A stretch of 64,000 bases of DNA from Anthostomella pinea (lineage: Eukaryota; Ascomycota; Sordariomycetes; Xylariales; Xylariaceae), in NCBI GenBank assembly GCA_963556695.1, contig CAUWAG010000004.1, positions 2,914,001 to 2,978,000 on the forward strand, read 5' to 3'. Both the position numbers and the translations under genes were made by a program. The notes under the pieces are model-generated. The model saw only the letters and a list, made by a program, of their open reading frames with translations. It did no database searches and was not told the DNA's origin. Below are positions 31,506 through 43,514 of this stretch, piece by piece (within the stretch, counting starts at the first letter, position 1; every line of letters starts with the position of its first letter).

Positions 31506-32281
31506 ATCCTTTTTTTCGACGTACAACGTTTTTATATTATATATAATTATTTATTTCGCATTTAAATAAGTTATAACTACGGTTGAAAATCGATAAGTCG
31601 ATATTAACTTATTATAATAAAAATTATACTTATGTACGCTAGTATAAAGCTATAAAACTTTTACCTCAACCGGTAACCTTAGCTATTATGAAGCTTAAAT
31701 ATAGCTTCTAGTGCTGCGGTGCCTTATATCCGTAGTATTTAATAACGTACTTAATATAAACTTAACTTAAGGTATTATTTATTTATTTATTTATTTACCT
31801 AGTTTATTTTAACTGGTTAAGATATTTTAATAATAATTAAATAATATTTATATATACCTGGGAAAATAAATTATTTTATTTCGTCATACGTATAACTTAG
31901 CATTATACGTTATACGTATTATTAAAATCGAAGCTTTAATTTAATTATTTAATCCTTTATATTTTTAAGCTATGAGATCGAGCTTATTATTACCCGCGCC
32001 GCCTGTGCCGCCGAACTTGATAAGGTATAAAACAATAAACTCAACACAAACCTTACTTATCTTTTACTCTTAATTCTTATATTAAATGTCGCTTATAATA
32101 CCTTTTTTTAATCGTTAATAAGGTTATTATTTTTAAGGTTATAAAATTATAGAATTAATAATATATATAATAAAAGTTTATAATAATAAATATAATATTT
32201 TCTTAAGTATTTTATGTACTTTTACGCTTATAATTTATTATATCGTAATATTACGATATATCATGTCATTTTTAAGTATAA

Positions 32282-32746
32282 TGTGACGAGCCGTCTAACT
32301 ACAAGGCTAAAGGGTTCTATAGGGTTTATGTTCTGAGGTAAGTCAACAGAAAAAACGATAGAGGCTTCTGTCAACTAGAAGACACTCATATGCTGGGGCT
32401 TGGTCTGATCCAGGGGATCACTGTATAGTCGAGTCGTCAAGAGATTTCTCTCACCTTAGGGTTGGCTAAGATGCTTAGATTGATCACTGAGGTAGAGACT
32501 ATCTATCTATCTAGTTAGGAAATGTCTGTCCTTATATATCCAATCTCTCCCTCACTGATAGAGTAGGATCACCTTGTCCCAGAGTGATGCTCACTGGCTC
32601 ACTTCGTGATCCAGTGATCCGTCATATGATCTTTTGTTATGTAATCCGTAATACCCATTGTTCCGTTCCTGGCTTCTGATTCCATTGGTTCTTGGTGTAC
32701 TCCCCTTGGCCCTCCAACAGGCCGTGGTATTTGTTGGTTCGTAACA
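32282..32746 (-). mobile_element. solo LTR, family A, copy 1
   Basis: This 465-bp sequence begins TGTGACGAGCC and ends GGTTCGTAACA. It is flanked by a perfect 5-bp duplication TATAA (32277..32281 and 32747..32751). It is the reverse complement, with moderate divergence, of 42495..42969. The TG...CA ends and 5-bp duplication are those of LTR retrotransposons; the lack of internal sequence makes it a solo LTR. Strand is relative to copy 2. Confidence 0.88.
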
Positions 32747-33836
32747 TATAAGGTTTTTTATTTTAATAATTATATCTGTTATTATCATAGCGTTAAGCGT
32801 AATTAAAGCTATTAAATGTTATGCGCGTAAAGTAAAAAAAAACCTGTTTAAAGTTTAAAAACTAAAAGATTTACTGTTATAGTAATTTCAATATTAAAAC
32901 GCGTTATAACGACTTTCTTGGTTAAAGATCCTTTTTAAAAGCGCATTTTTAATAGAAAATATACAAAGCTTATTATTATTTTTCACGGTAAAAATTAGTA
33001 AAACATTTACCTATTTAATTAAGAAAATCTTTTTTATAACGCTAGTATCGAATTTGAAAAACTTTTTCTTTACATGAAAACTATTTATAACAGCTTAATA
33101 TAAAATACGGATAGTGCGTTTATAAAAAACAATTAAAGCGCTTTTTTTAAATACAAGTATAAACGCGTATTAATTATACGTAATAAACGATTGCTTTTAA
33201 TAATAAAATAACCTTAATCGGCGCCTTTTTTTCCTTCCATAAAATCAAATTTATTTTCGGCTTTTTATTAAAAGGTTGAAAATACGTTATTTAACGCTTA
33301 AAAATCGTCATACTTATTAAGTTATAAAAGATTTAAATAAGTATATATATAAAAACGTTAAAAAGTGAAAAGAAAAAAACTTTTATAATTATAAAATTAA
33401 GCTTTATTAATATGAAATATTATTTAATAATATTAAAAAAATAACGGCAAACATATATAGTAACTTATATAAAAAGATTTTAAAAAATATTGAGAAGTAC
33501 GTTAAAATAAATTACGTTTTTAAAAAATAACGACTTTAATTATAGCTTCAAAACCGTATAGTAATAATAAAGAAAAGCGGGTAATAAGCCGAATAAATTA
33601 TAAGGCTTTTTTAATTTTTTGTTTGAGTCAAATTGTATATTTATAAGCTTAAAATATACGTAAAAAATAACCTTTGTTTCGATTAAGAAGACTTACGCTA
33701 GCTATTTAATTTTTTTTAATCTTTTGAACTCAAAAAAGCTTAACGGTAATTAAGATTTAATATAATAATAATAAAAAGATATTATTAAATTAAAACGTTA
33801 AAAGATCTCGTATCAAGTATATATATTGTGGGAACA

Positions 33837-34028
33837 GGCTTGAACGATCAATCATAATACTCGAGTATGTGGTCAAGGTCATGATGTTGCTGATAGTTGG
33901 ATTGGGAACTCTAGCTGGACCTGCAGGTCTGGCTAAGTGACCTCACAATCCGGTATCTAATCTCTTATCTAATCATATATGTGGGTTCTGTATGGATGGT
34001 TTGACTGTGGAATTACATGATTCCAACA
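33837..34028 (+). mobile_element. solo LTR-like insertion, family C
   Basis: This 192-bp GC-normal block starts TGTGGGAACAGG and ends GATTCCAACA, flanked by TATAT on both sides (33832..33836 and 34029..34033). TG...CA ends with a 5-bp repeat fit a solo LTR. The AT-rich surroundings make the duplication less decisive, and no second copy is seen in the window. Confidence 0.6.
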
Positions 34029-34100
34029 TATATTGTATATAAATAAATAAATATAAATAAATAACTATTATAAGTAACTATATTCGATAAATCTATCGTT

Positions 34101-34829
34101 TTTAATAAAATACTTTAATTGAACGTTCTCTTATAATAAAAATTAACAGCATGCTATTAAGTGATGGTGGGGTGGCTGGGGGTGGCTGATATGTGGGACC
34201 TACTTGCCTGAGACATGGCGGGCATACCGATCCTTCGCGCGTCTCACCGTGGCGGACGCGGCAGTGGGCACAGTGCGGGGTTGGTTCGGTCAAGATTGAG
34301 GGATCGGTATCGCTTGCTGCATGAAGAATCCCATGAAGAATTCCATGGTTGTCTTACATCGCGACAGGCGCACGGCGCAACGCGAGGAAGGTAAAGCGCG
34401 TTGATGAGCGAGGGAAAAGCTCCAAGTTCAAGGATTTCGCAGCCACGCTCGAGGAACTTTCAATCCTATTGATTACCCTATCAAGGCGTAGGTATCAATT
34501 ATGTCTGCAGCGAGTCGGGTCTCATAGTCAGTCCTATGAGTCGGCAAATCCTAAAAGTACTAATGCTGGCACTTGGAACACGCTCGGAAAGCCACACGGT
34601 AAGGCTCGGCTGGCAGCTGATCTCGATCTCCAAGACACGGTACTGGCACGATATTTGTATTATATTGTACTCTAGAAGTCCTGTGGCGACCTGGTTCACG
34701 ACCAGGCGTCGGGTGCGCACCTCGGCCCCCTGAGTCTTGGTTGAAGACCGCTAACAATGTGTCGTGTGCCCCCAAGATTCAACTCTATGCCTCCGTCGGC
34801 TTTCCGTGATATTCTCATCACGCCGCTGA
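34101..34829. other. intergenic
   Basis: GC-normal sequence between AT-rich compartment 1 and the permease gene. No gene recognised. Confidence 0.3.
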
Positions 34830-36959
34830 TCACATCGTATACCGAAACTAGCCCACCGCGATCAGCTCAACCCATGGTCATCATCCGACGAGGGCGAGGG
34901 AGGGGTCGACTTACGTAAGGATTCTCGAAATCAGTATAATCTTGCTCCCCCAGCTGCTTGGCCCGCACGATCCTATCCTCCTCGGACAGCCCGTCGGAAG
35001 CCAGCTGCTTGTTGCGCCGCCGGTTCCGCAGGACGAGGATGAGCCGCCACACGATGAGAAGGATGAACTCGAGCCCGAAGCACGTGGCGCAGCCCACCGT
35101 GCCGGGGATGTATCGGGGCTGCGGTCAGTCAATCACTCTGTCAGCACGCACACGGTGTTTTGATGTGGATATATGGATGTGTGGATATAGGGAAGGGTCC
35201 GTTCCGATGGGCACGTACGGCATCTTTGGCATTGAAGATTTGCGAGCCCACCGTGTTCCCCACGCAGTAGCCGACGAAGGTGAAGGACGACGTCAGCGTG
35301 CGCTTGGTGCGGCCAGCCACGTTGGACGGGATAAGCGTCCACGCAAGGAAGAGAGCCACGACGTAGGTCACGGTCATCACGTAGCTGGCATCTTCCCATT
35401 AGCTGAAGCAAGATGTGGTTGGGAAGGCGGGATCAGGGCTCACCCTCCCCATTTCGTCCATTTGTACTGCGGCTCGTTTGGCAGAAGCGATATCATGATG
35501 AAGCCGATGAATGGTGGGACGACGGAGAACATCATGAAGTACCTAGGCACGATGAGCCGACAGCCCGACAGCCTGACAGCCTGACATGTCGTCTTGGCGG
35601 GTATGACTTACATGCGCAGGTTCTTCTTCCTGCTTGTGACGACACCGACCAAGATGAAGAACAAGACGGAGATGACGTTCCGAGGGATATCGAGAAGAAT
35701 CACCTGCAAGTTGGCTGTTGGATCATCAGCACCCCCTATCCTCCATTACCTGCCTGGAACCTAGGTAGTTGTCACTTACTGAACCCAAAACCAGTGTTGA
35801 TGATGGAACTGAAGGTCGTGAGACCGCCATTGGGGAGAGATGACAGGAAAGCATTGATTCCAGCAAACCAGAAGCAAGGATCGACCAAGCACTCTCGCGC
35901 CTGCTTCCACTTCCACGTCTTGACGCCCGTCCTATCGTGTCCGGTATTGTTGTTCGCGATCCGCGCATTCGCCATCTTCTTCTCCTCGGGCGAGAGCCAG
36001 CGGACCTCGGAGGGCGTCCCGAGCAGGAACAGACACGCACACCCCGTGAGCAGCGTCATTCCCCCGAGGAAGTACGACATGTACCTCCAGGCCTCGAAGT
36101 CCGGGCGACGGTACTGGACGGTGCCGATGCCGTACAGGATGAGGTTGGCGATGACGCCGAAGCCGGCGTTGGCGCTCTGGAAGACGAGGGAGCGCGAGGC
36201 GTGCTCGCGGGTCGTGTACCAGGATCCGATGACGAGGATGAATCCGGGTGAGATGCAGCACTCAAACATTCCCTGTAATGCCCGGAGAGTTATAAGCTGT
36301 GTGAAGTTCTGAGCAAACCCGATGCAAAGGACGACGACTCCCCAGCAGATCATATAGCACGACAGCGTACGGCCCATCAGTAGTCGTTGCAGGATGAAGT
36401 TCGATGGGAACTCGAAGATAACATAGGTTATGTAGAAGATGGTCGTTAACCACGAACCGCGGGTAGGTTAGCATGTCGTCCTGAAGCCCGAATAGCCCAT
36501 TTGTAGAAGAGTGAAACGAACGGCCGAGGCCATTATGGATAGTAAGAATTGGGATCGTGGAATGAAATGTTCTTATACATACTACTGCTGTCCGACCAGG
36601 TGTGTATCCTCTCGAAGACCAAAATTTGCCTGGGTCCCGATTGCCGTCTTGTCGGCTTGCTGGATGCCATAACACAACCACATCAGAGGCAAGAGATATC
36701 GGTCCATCTTCCTCTTGATCTTCTTGTACTGCTCGTCCGTGTATTGCGGTACTGTATGTCCACGGTTCAGCATTTCAACAGCTTCATCGATTCGTCATGA
36801 CCCACCAGCATCATCTTGCACATGGCCGACAGCAACACTGCTCTTGTCGCTCGCATCCGACTCGTGAACCTTCTCAGGGTCCTTCTGCAGATATCCAGAG
36901 ATATCGAGGGTGGACCTCATCTCAGCCGGCAGGGCCGTGATCTCTTGAACCTGTGCCAT
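34830..36959 (-). CDS. MFS permease, Dal5/allantoate-type (ACS family)
   Basis: Eight exons on the minus strand give 530 residues: 36959..36806, 36751..36583, 36459..35780, 35714..35612, 35542..35444, 35384..35219, 35118..34915 and 34847..34830. The last exon is a mini-exon encoding only FRYTM. Family marks are MDRYLLPLMWLCYGIQQADK in helix 1, TTIFYITYVIFEFPSN in helix 2, RALQGMFECCISPGFILV, LIPSNVAGRTKRT in helix 10 and the C-terminal DFENPYFRYTM. The anion:cation symporter group imports carboxylates, vitamins or allantoate with protons across the plasma membrane; the substrate here is unknown. One oddity is the intron 36582..36460, which begins GTATGT and has a CTAAC branch site, but frame requires it to end in CG rather than AG. 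Confidence 0.85.
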
Positions 36960-39900
36960 AGTCGCGAATAGGTCCAGGGTCCTCGGAGAGTTTGCACAGG
37001 GGTTATTGGGGACTGGTCTATACCGTGATGCTCATTCATATAGCAGGAGCCCATGCCCGCCAAGGCGACAGCTCTGGTTCTCCCCCGCGTCACATCACCA
37101 TATCAATTGGTGGAGGCATCACAGATAAGACCTCCGCGGACAGAGCCGGAAGCTTGATAAGTGATTCGATGCCGAACGACGGGCGAACTTGCAGCCCTCG
37201 CACGCCACGTTACGTCCGGAGCGCGAGGGGTTCGAGGTGTGTCGGCATGAATGCTTATCTTCAAGTCGACCACATCTGGAACTCATGGCTTTGGTTGGAC
37301 AGCCCGTGCAGCTCATAGCTGACTACCTCAGGTGGCGAGATAGCACCATGAAAGCTCTTCAACTAATTTGCCTCGCGTAAGACAAGAACGCTGGACCTCT
37401 CTGGCAACTTCATCCCACTTAGATGGCCGAGACGGCTGCCCTAAAGACGTTTGCGTGGCCCCGGCACGCGTACGCGTGGATAACCGATGACACGGCTGGG
37501 GAATTGAGATCCAGCTAATAAGAGCTTAACGGGTGAGGCTTGACCCGAGTAATTTGCTCGATAGAAATCCCGGCTCGCTAGACGTTGTTGCTTCGACGCG
37601 TGTGGAGATGATTGACGCAGCGCCGGGTGGGTCGTTGGGAGGCTGGCCTCATCATCATCACCTTATCAGAGCCGCCGAAGCCATGAAAGAACTCACGGGT
37701 ACCAGCTCGGCAACCTATGAGTGTGGCGAGGTCTGCGGTAAGAGGGTGTTGGTCGAGCAACCTTGGCTGAGGTGCATATTGAGCTGGCGGAACGTACCGA
37801 CAATATAGCATTGTGGAGGCAGAAGCCAGATCCAACCTGCATAGAAAGGGGTATCGTCGGCCTAGCACCGAGGAGTTCCACGTACGACAGGCTAGGGTCA
37901 TTTAGCCTACCAAAAGACCTGGTGCGATAAGCTGTATATTTATCTATACGCAATGAGCAGCCTGATGGCTGTGCACCTGGGAGCCAACTGACTGGCGCCG
38001 TTATGTCGGCTTCGAGATTCCGAGAAGGAACTCTACACATCACGCCTCGACCGACATATGTATCAAGGCACACATTTGCAGCCTGTAATATCAAGGAGGC
38101 CCATACCGAAGCCGACGATCCTCTCGCAAACGGAGGCGGCCAATGATAGATGTGCAGTGTCCGCGTCCCCCATAGCCTGAAGATATGTCAGATGGACGGA
38201 TTCTTCCTAGTTGTCTAAACTAGCAGAACTACGATGTCATCCGGAGGTGCTTATTCCCAAAGGTGAGAACGTAGGCTCATGTTGGGAACCGCCTAGGGCG
38301 AATGACGATGCTTCTGGCGGATGGCTGTTTTGATGTTGTCCTACCACCCGGGCGTCGGAGATGGTCAAACCGTTCAGCCCGGCTTCGGCTGATACATGAG
38401 TCTGTATTGGACCAAAGCCGTCGACTGCTGCTCTGACGCCGTCCCAGGGTATTTATGTTCTTGTGTCGGTCCGAAATGTATCTGGCATTGCGAAGGGCAA
38501 GGTGTTTTCGGTCGCGGCAGGCTTGGTGGGCTCAGCAATCTGTTGCCTATTCTAGTCGGGCTAATGCTCGGTTCGGTGAGGGGTTGGGTCTCGAACTGAT
38601 GGATTGGTCGGTCCATCGTATTCGCTCGTCGCAGCTCGATACCAGCACGGCTCCTCCATCGATTGACCTCGACAAGGAGTTCATCGCGTTCTGGTCAAGT
38701 TGTGTACTTGCTGGGCCGCAATGTCACTTTCTGACTGCTGTGTTCTGATGAAGGCAATGCTCTCATCGATAACAACATGTTTCGAGAGGCGTTGCGGATC
38801 GGTCTCGGAGACGGGGGGCAGGAGATGGGCAAGGTCCTACAGGCAGTGGTTGTCTCTTAGCCAGGGCTGATGGGAAAACGACGATCATTCCAAGGAGACA
38901 CACGCAGTCAAGGCCTCTTTGAACGCCTCGCGCCGAGACTTCTCAAAGACTCGGTGGACCGCCCGATCATTAGCAGTGAAGGGTACTCGTTTCTCCTTTC
39001 GCAAACCGGTGGTGGCAGAAGCTGTACGGGCATCAGCGCTCGAAGGACCACCTTGAAGCATGGGCGCAGATAGCTTTCAAAACGTCAGAGAACTAGTTCA
39101 AACAGCTTGCTGCATTCCAAGCCTATCAGCCAGTATTTCGGTCGAGGATGCAATGGCCCTCAAGGGCATGTTTGGTCCAACGTTGGTTGTGATACTGGAG
39201 TAGCGAATAATCTTGATGGTTTCAGGGGCTGTCAGTGTTCACCTAAGATCCGGGGAAAGCCGCCATGATGCGGGGTAGTTGGATAGGAGCCTCCCAGCCT
39301 CTCGGCTATCTAAATAATATTGTATAGAGTAATAAAGATCCCACTTTTATACATACTTCTAGTGTCATTGCTTACTAAGTAACCAAACCCCCCTTTTCCA
39401 ACCAAGCTTAGGCCTGCGATCTTGTGCCTTGTGGTAGCGGTATCCAGAATAAGGACCAGGGTCACGATAGGTGGCTGTTGGTCTGTATTCTGGAAGTTGC
39501 TTGATTGAAAGAAGGGATGGGTGGTGTCCCCATCCCAGAAGTAGCTATCATCCCAGTTGGGTACAAATCAGGTACAAACGGGTGCCCGTTGGCCTCCAAG
39601 GTACCTTGTATCCTGGTCCGTGACCCATCCGTCATTGTGGCTGGAAAATGGGTTGAGGAGCCACAATCATTCCCTCGGGCATGCGCTTTACAGAGCGAAT
39701 TTCTCGAGCTGTTGAACCGATCAGGGTGTTAGATTACTTGGGCTGATAAAACACTTAAGCTGACCTATTTCTTGGGCTTACAAATGGCTCCGACTACAAC
39801 TTCGGCCGAAGTTATATAGCTTTCGGTCCACCCCATGTGCCGGAACAGGAAATACTGCTCCTTTGGGCTTTGATGTGAGTGATTGTTCAGCATACTAGAG

Positions 39901-40199
39901 GGCCCACCTCTTCTCGATGATCCTTAGTAACCTGAAGCGTGTTGCGTTCTCCCATCGCATCAAAGATTGCCATGACGTGCTGTGGCATGATGAGGAATCA
40001 ACTTGTAAGGTGTATGCCACTTCAAGTCAGGTTATACAAGGTTACATGTAGGACTGTGTCCAAGTACTCGGCTATATATAATGGTTAGATGGCTTTGTGT
40101 TGAACGGGACTCGTGCCTGGCTTCTTTCCTCTTCACAAGGTCCGATCAAGTACGAAACACTCCTAAGCAACTTATCCTTACTCGACTCAGCATCAAATC
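36960..40199. other. intergenic with possible coding remnants
   Basis: About 3.2 kb with no intact gene. Between about 38640 and 39205 the plus strand shows coding-like segments in changing frames (NALIDNNMFREALRIGLGDG near 38755, SFQNVRELVQTACC near 39075). They could be a decayed gene; I cannot name the family. The 150 bases before 40200 should hold the promoter of the SDR gene. Confidence 0.35.
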
Positions 40200-41026
40200 A
40201 TGGCCGCCAAATCTCCCGTTGCCCTCATCATCGGCGCAGGTCCCAATATCGGCCAGTCCGTTGCCCGCATCTTTGCCTCCAAGGGTTACAAGGTCGGCCT
40301 TGCCGCCCGCTCACTGAAGGAGGCCGACAGCACCGACACACAGCTGAACATCCCGAGTGACTTCTCCAAGACCGACGATGTGGTCGACGCCTTTACCAAA
40401 GTGAAGAAGGCGTTCGGCATCCCCAGTGTCGTCATCTACAACGGTAAGCCTTCACCCCCCCCTTAACGGCGGCGTCGCCGGCCGACTGACGCGTCGCAGT
40501 CAGCGCCGTCCACTTCACCCCGGCCGACGACCCCTTCGCCATCTCCCTTGCCGACTTCAGTACGGACACGAACATCAACATCCACAGTGCCTTTGTGGCC
40601 GCGCAACAGGCCGTCTCGGGCTTCGCGCAGCTTCCGGCATCAGCCGCGCGCACCTTCATCTACACAGGCAACGTCCTAAACGTCGCAATCATCCCGCAGT
40701 TTCTCTCCGCGGGCGTGGGAAAGTCGGGCGCCGCTTACATGATCTGGCAGGCCTCGGCGGCGTACAAAGACCGTGGATACAAGTAAGCCCTCGCTCGATC
40801 CGCTTCCGGAATTCGCAGGTGGGGAGACTAACTACTTACGTGAAGATTCTATTACGCCGACGAACGCAAGCCGAATGGATCGCCCAAGTACAAAGTCGAT
40901 GGCGACGCACATGCGGATCTGTACTGGGAGCTAACCCAAAGCGAGGCGCAAGGCCCTTGGATGCAGACATTCGTCAAGGGCGTGGGATACAAGAAGTTCG
41001 ACACCCTGTACACGCCTCTCCCATGA
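40200..41026 (+). CDS. short-chain dehydrogenase/reductase-like protein
   Basis: Three exons, 40200..40443, 40500..40782 and 40846..41026, encode 235 residues; introns are 56 and 63 nt and keep phase. The N-terminus VALIIGAGPNIGQSVARIFA is a Rossmann GxGxxIG nucleotide-binding loop, and NIHSAFVAAQQAV is the usual helix after it. The classical Ser-Tyr-xxx-Lys catalytic set is not clear: GVGKSGAAYMIWQASAAYK replaces it. This places the protein in an atypical, short fungal SDR group ending in KFYYADER, then DGDAHADLYWELTQ and QTFVKGVGYKKFD. The substrate is unknown and catalysis should not be assumed. It stands alone between repeats and has no obvious pathway partners. Confidence 0.85.
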
Positions 41027-42426
41027 GCGTCACTCGCGCCGACGGCCAATTCAATTCAGGTGTGCTATTGCTTGGTCTTTAATTAGCATACTGTGTCTGT
41101 GTCAGCGACAACATCTACTTCAAGCATACATGCGGAGATTTGTCGTGTTGGGTCGACGCAATATGAGGCTCCTTTGGACACAATGAACGAGTCAACTATT
41201 GCTTCCAGTATAGTAAACATATGAATCGACTCATGCTTTGTATTTGGTGCTCTAGCCAGATTTTTCCAAATGGATTTGTACTGCCCTGGCTACCATTGCC
41301 CTGACGTAGAATACCATACAGAACTAAGATGGCTATATCCAGATGTATAATCGAACTCTGTCGAATACCTGATAATTCGCGCAATGCATATACTCCTGAC
41401 GGTGGGCAGCGCTCATAAAGCAGCAGCAGTTTTGGGTGAATTGATGATGTGTTAAAAAAAGAAGATGTAGCTACGCGTGAGGCTTCTTGTGAGATTTCAA
41501 ACCGTTCTGGTATTGAAAAGAAAAGAGAAGAAGATCTCTGGGGGAGAAGCCCCCATATATATGTACAGGTGTGCCATCAGAGTGACCAGATCATCGTACG
41601 ATAATGGTGCCAGAATCCTCTGACTGCCCTCAAACCAAACCCATTAGCGCATTCAGCCCCGAAGGCCTCGTCTGGACCTGCTATGATATCCAACACTTCT
41701 GGAGATCCATACGAGCCCCTATAGATGTGGCTGGTGGATGTGGTTTCCATCGCCGTGGCTCGCCAGGTGATATTGTTGAATGGACATTGGAATCAGCGTC
41801 CTTTCAAGCTCTTACGTCGAGACACATCACATCGAACGAAGGTAGCGGAGCTTGCTTACTTGTAGTCATTGCTGAGATACCCCGTCTCAGATGATGTAGC
41901 TCCTATGATGCCGACTGTCATGCACTGCATGTATTGGGAGCCGGCGGGACAGTTGCAGGGTGCTAGAGTGGTGTGGTGCCGAAGAAGACGATGAGCATGC
42001 TGGTAATTTTTCTCTATCTACAAGTTACACCCAGGGTCTGGGAATTAAAGTAGCAGGCCCCCAACACCTGACGGATATAGGCCGGGCCGGCTTTGCTAAA
42101 AAAGTGACTGCCAAAAAAAAAAAAAAAAAAAAAACCCCAATTGTTGCTTGAGGCTGACTTGAATTGCGGACTTGTCAGCAGACTCAATTTTGAACACTGA
42201 GAACGCCCTCAAGCAAAGAGCCTCGACGTGTGAGCAGGGCAAGGAAGTCGAAGTCCAGAAAGTCGATTGGCGCTCTCTCAATCAGCGACTCAAGTTGTTG
42301 CCACCAGACTACGTGATCTAGTTTACATACGAAGGGTGTTCATCGTCTAGACACGATAGAATAGTCATCTCAAAACATGTTGCAGCCGTCGTGTACCAAG
42401 TCAGCATGCCGTTAATATTCACCCAG
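41027..42426. other. intergenic with poly(A) tract
   Basis: No gene recognised. A run of 22 A residues at 42113..42134 on the plus strand stands out and could be the tail of a retroposed sequence. Confidence 0.4.
42113..42134 (+). repeat. poly(A) run of 22
   Basis: Uninterrupted A tract preceded by GTGACTGCC and followed by CCCC. It could be a retroposon tail or a simple slippage tract; no target duplication was found. Confidence 0.8.
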
Positions 42427-43514
42427 GGTCCCGACCAACTCAATCAACGTTAATATAGGGGTCTTATAAAGTTAAGTTAACACTGTTAACCAACTGTTAC
42501 GAACCAACAAACAGTGCGGCCTGATAACAGGCCCAGAGGAGACGATTGGAAACAGGTTGACCAGTGAGTGGGGTGCCGACCAGTGGAGAAATCGGAGCAA
42601 CGGTACACAGATCACGTGACCAGCAGAACCTAGGTCACGTGACTAAGAATTTGGATCACTGGATCACCGGTGATCCAGGGTGAGCCAACTAATCAGTGAG
42701 GGAGAGATTGGATATATAAGGATAGATATTTCCTAGCTAGATAGATAGACAGTCTCTACCTCAGTGATTAATCTAAGCATCTTAGCCAACCTTAAGGTGG
42801 GAGAAATCTCCTTACGACTGGACTATTCAGTGATCCCCCGGATCAGACCAAGCCCAGCATCTGAGTGTCTTCTAGTTGACAGAAGCCACTATCGTCCTTT
42901 GTGTTGACTTACCTCAGAACATAAACCCTATAGAACCCTTTGGCCTTATAGGTTAGACGGCTCGTTACACCAACTAATGCCCATTAAGTAAATATATATT
43001 AATTAATAAAGGGTCTCCGTTAAGTTAATCAATAAAAGTAGGTTGACATAATATTATGGTAAATTTCTCGATCCCATAACAATTTCGATATGCTTCGAAT
43101 TCTCTTGATATAGTCCCCGGGAATTTATATAGTTAATGTGAGATTCTAGAAGGGTCACAAGCCTTGGGGGTGTGAGCGATCGCTGCAAATGTTGTTGTCA
43201 TTCTCAAGTATGCTCGGCAGGGCTAATCTACAGCTAAATACCATACTGCACCATGCCAGGGTGGATCCACTGTTCCCTTGACAGCCCCCTAGTGGGTATT
43301 GCACCTAAGGGCACCATATCTGGGATCCAACATCTGACAGTTAAAATGATTTTTAATATCAACCTATATATCAACGAGTTAATTAATATTAACCCACGAA
43401 GGCCTCGTTATTAAGTTCATTTTTAAGGTTATAAGGATCCCGTTAAGTTAAGTTGGTATAGATATTAATGTCAACTTCACTTAACCGTTGATATCCGTTG
43501 AGTTGTTCAGGACC
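42427..43514. repeat. possible inverted-repeat element containing solo LTR
   Basis: The left end GGTCCCGACCAACTCAA followed by TCAACGTTAA resembles the reverse complement of the right end, GGTCCTGAACAACTCAA with TCAACGGTTAA a few bases further. Both are followed inward by GTTAAGTTAA-rich sequence. This suggests a non-autonomous DNA element of about 0.6 kb into which solo LTR family A (42495..42969) inserted. The match is gapped and the sequence is AT-rich, so support is moderate to low. Confidence 0.4.
42495..42969 (+). mobile_element. solo LTR, family A, copy 2
   Basis: This 475-bp block begins TGTTACGAACC and ends GGCTCGTTACA, flanked by a perfect CCAAC duplication (42490..42494 and 42970..42974). 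It contains GATATATAAGGA at about 42712, a likely TATA region. It is the inverted counterpart of 32282..32746 and is less mutated than that copy. Confidence 0.9.

Larger units (their letters stand above)
31415..34100. other. AT-rich RIP-like compartment 1
   Basis: A very AT-rich tract made of TA, TTAA and AAAT runs, with stops in all frames, interrupted only by two GC-richer solo LTRs (32282..32746 and 33837..34028). The composition is what RIP leaves behind in repeats. No coding remnant can be read. A palindrome-like pair of arms sits at its left edge (31420..31505). Confidence 0.75.
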
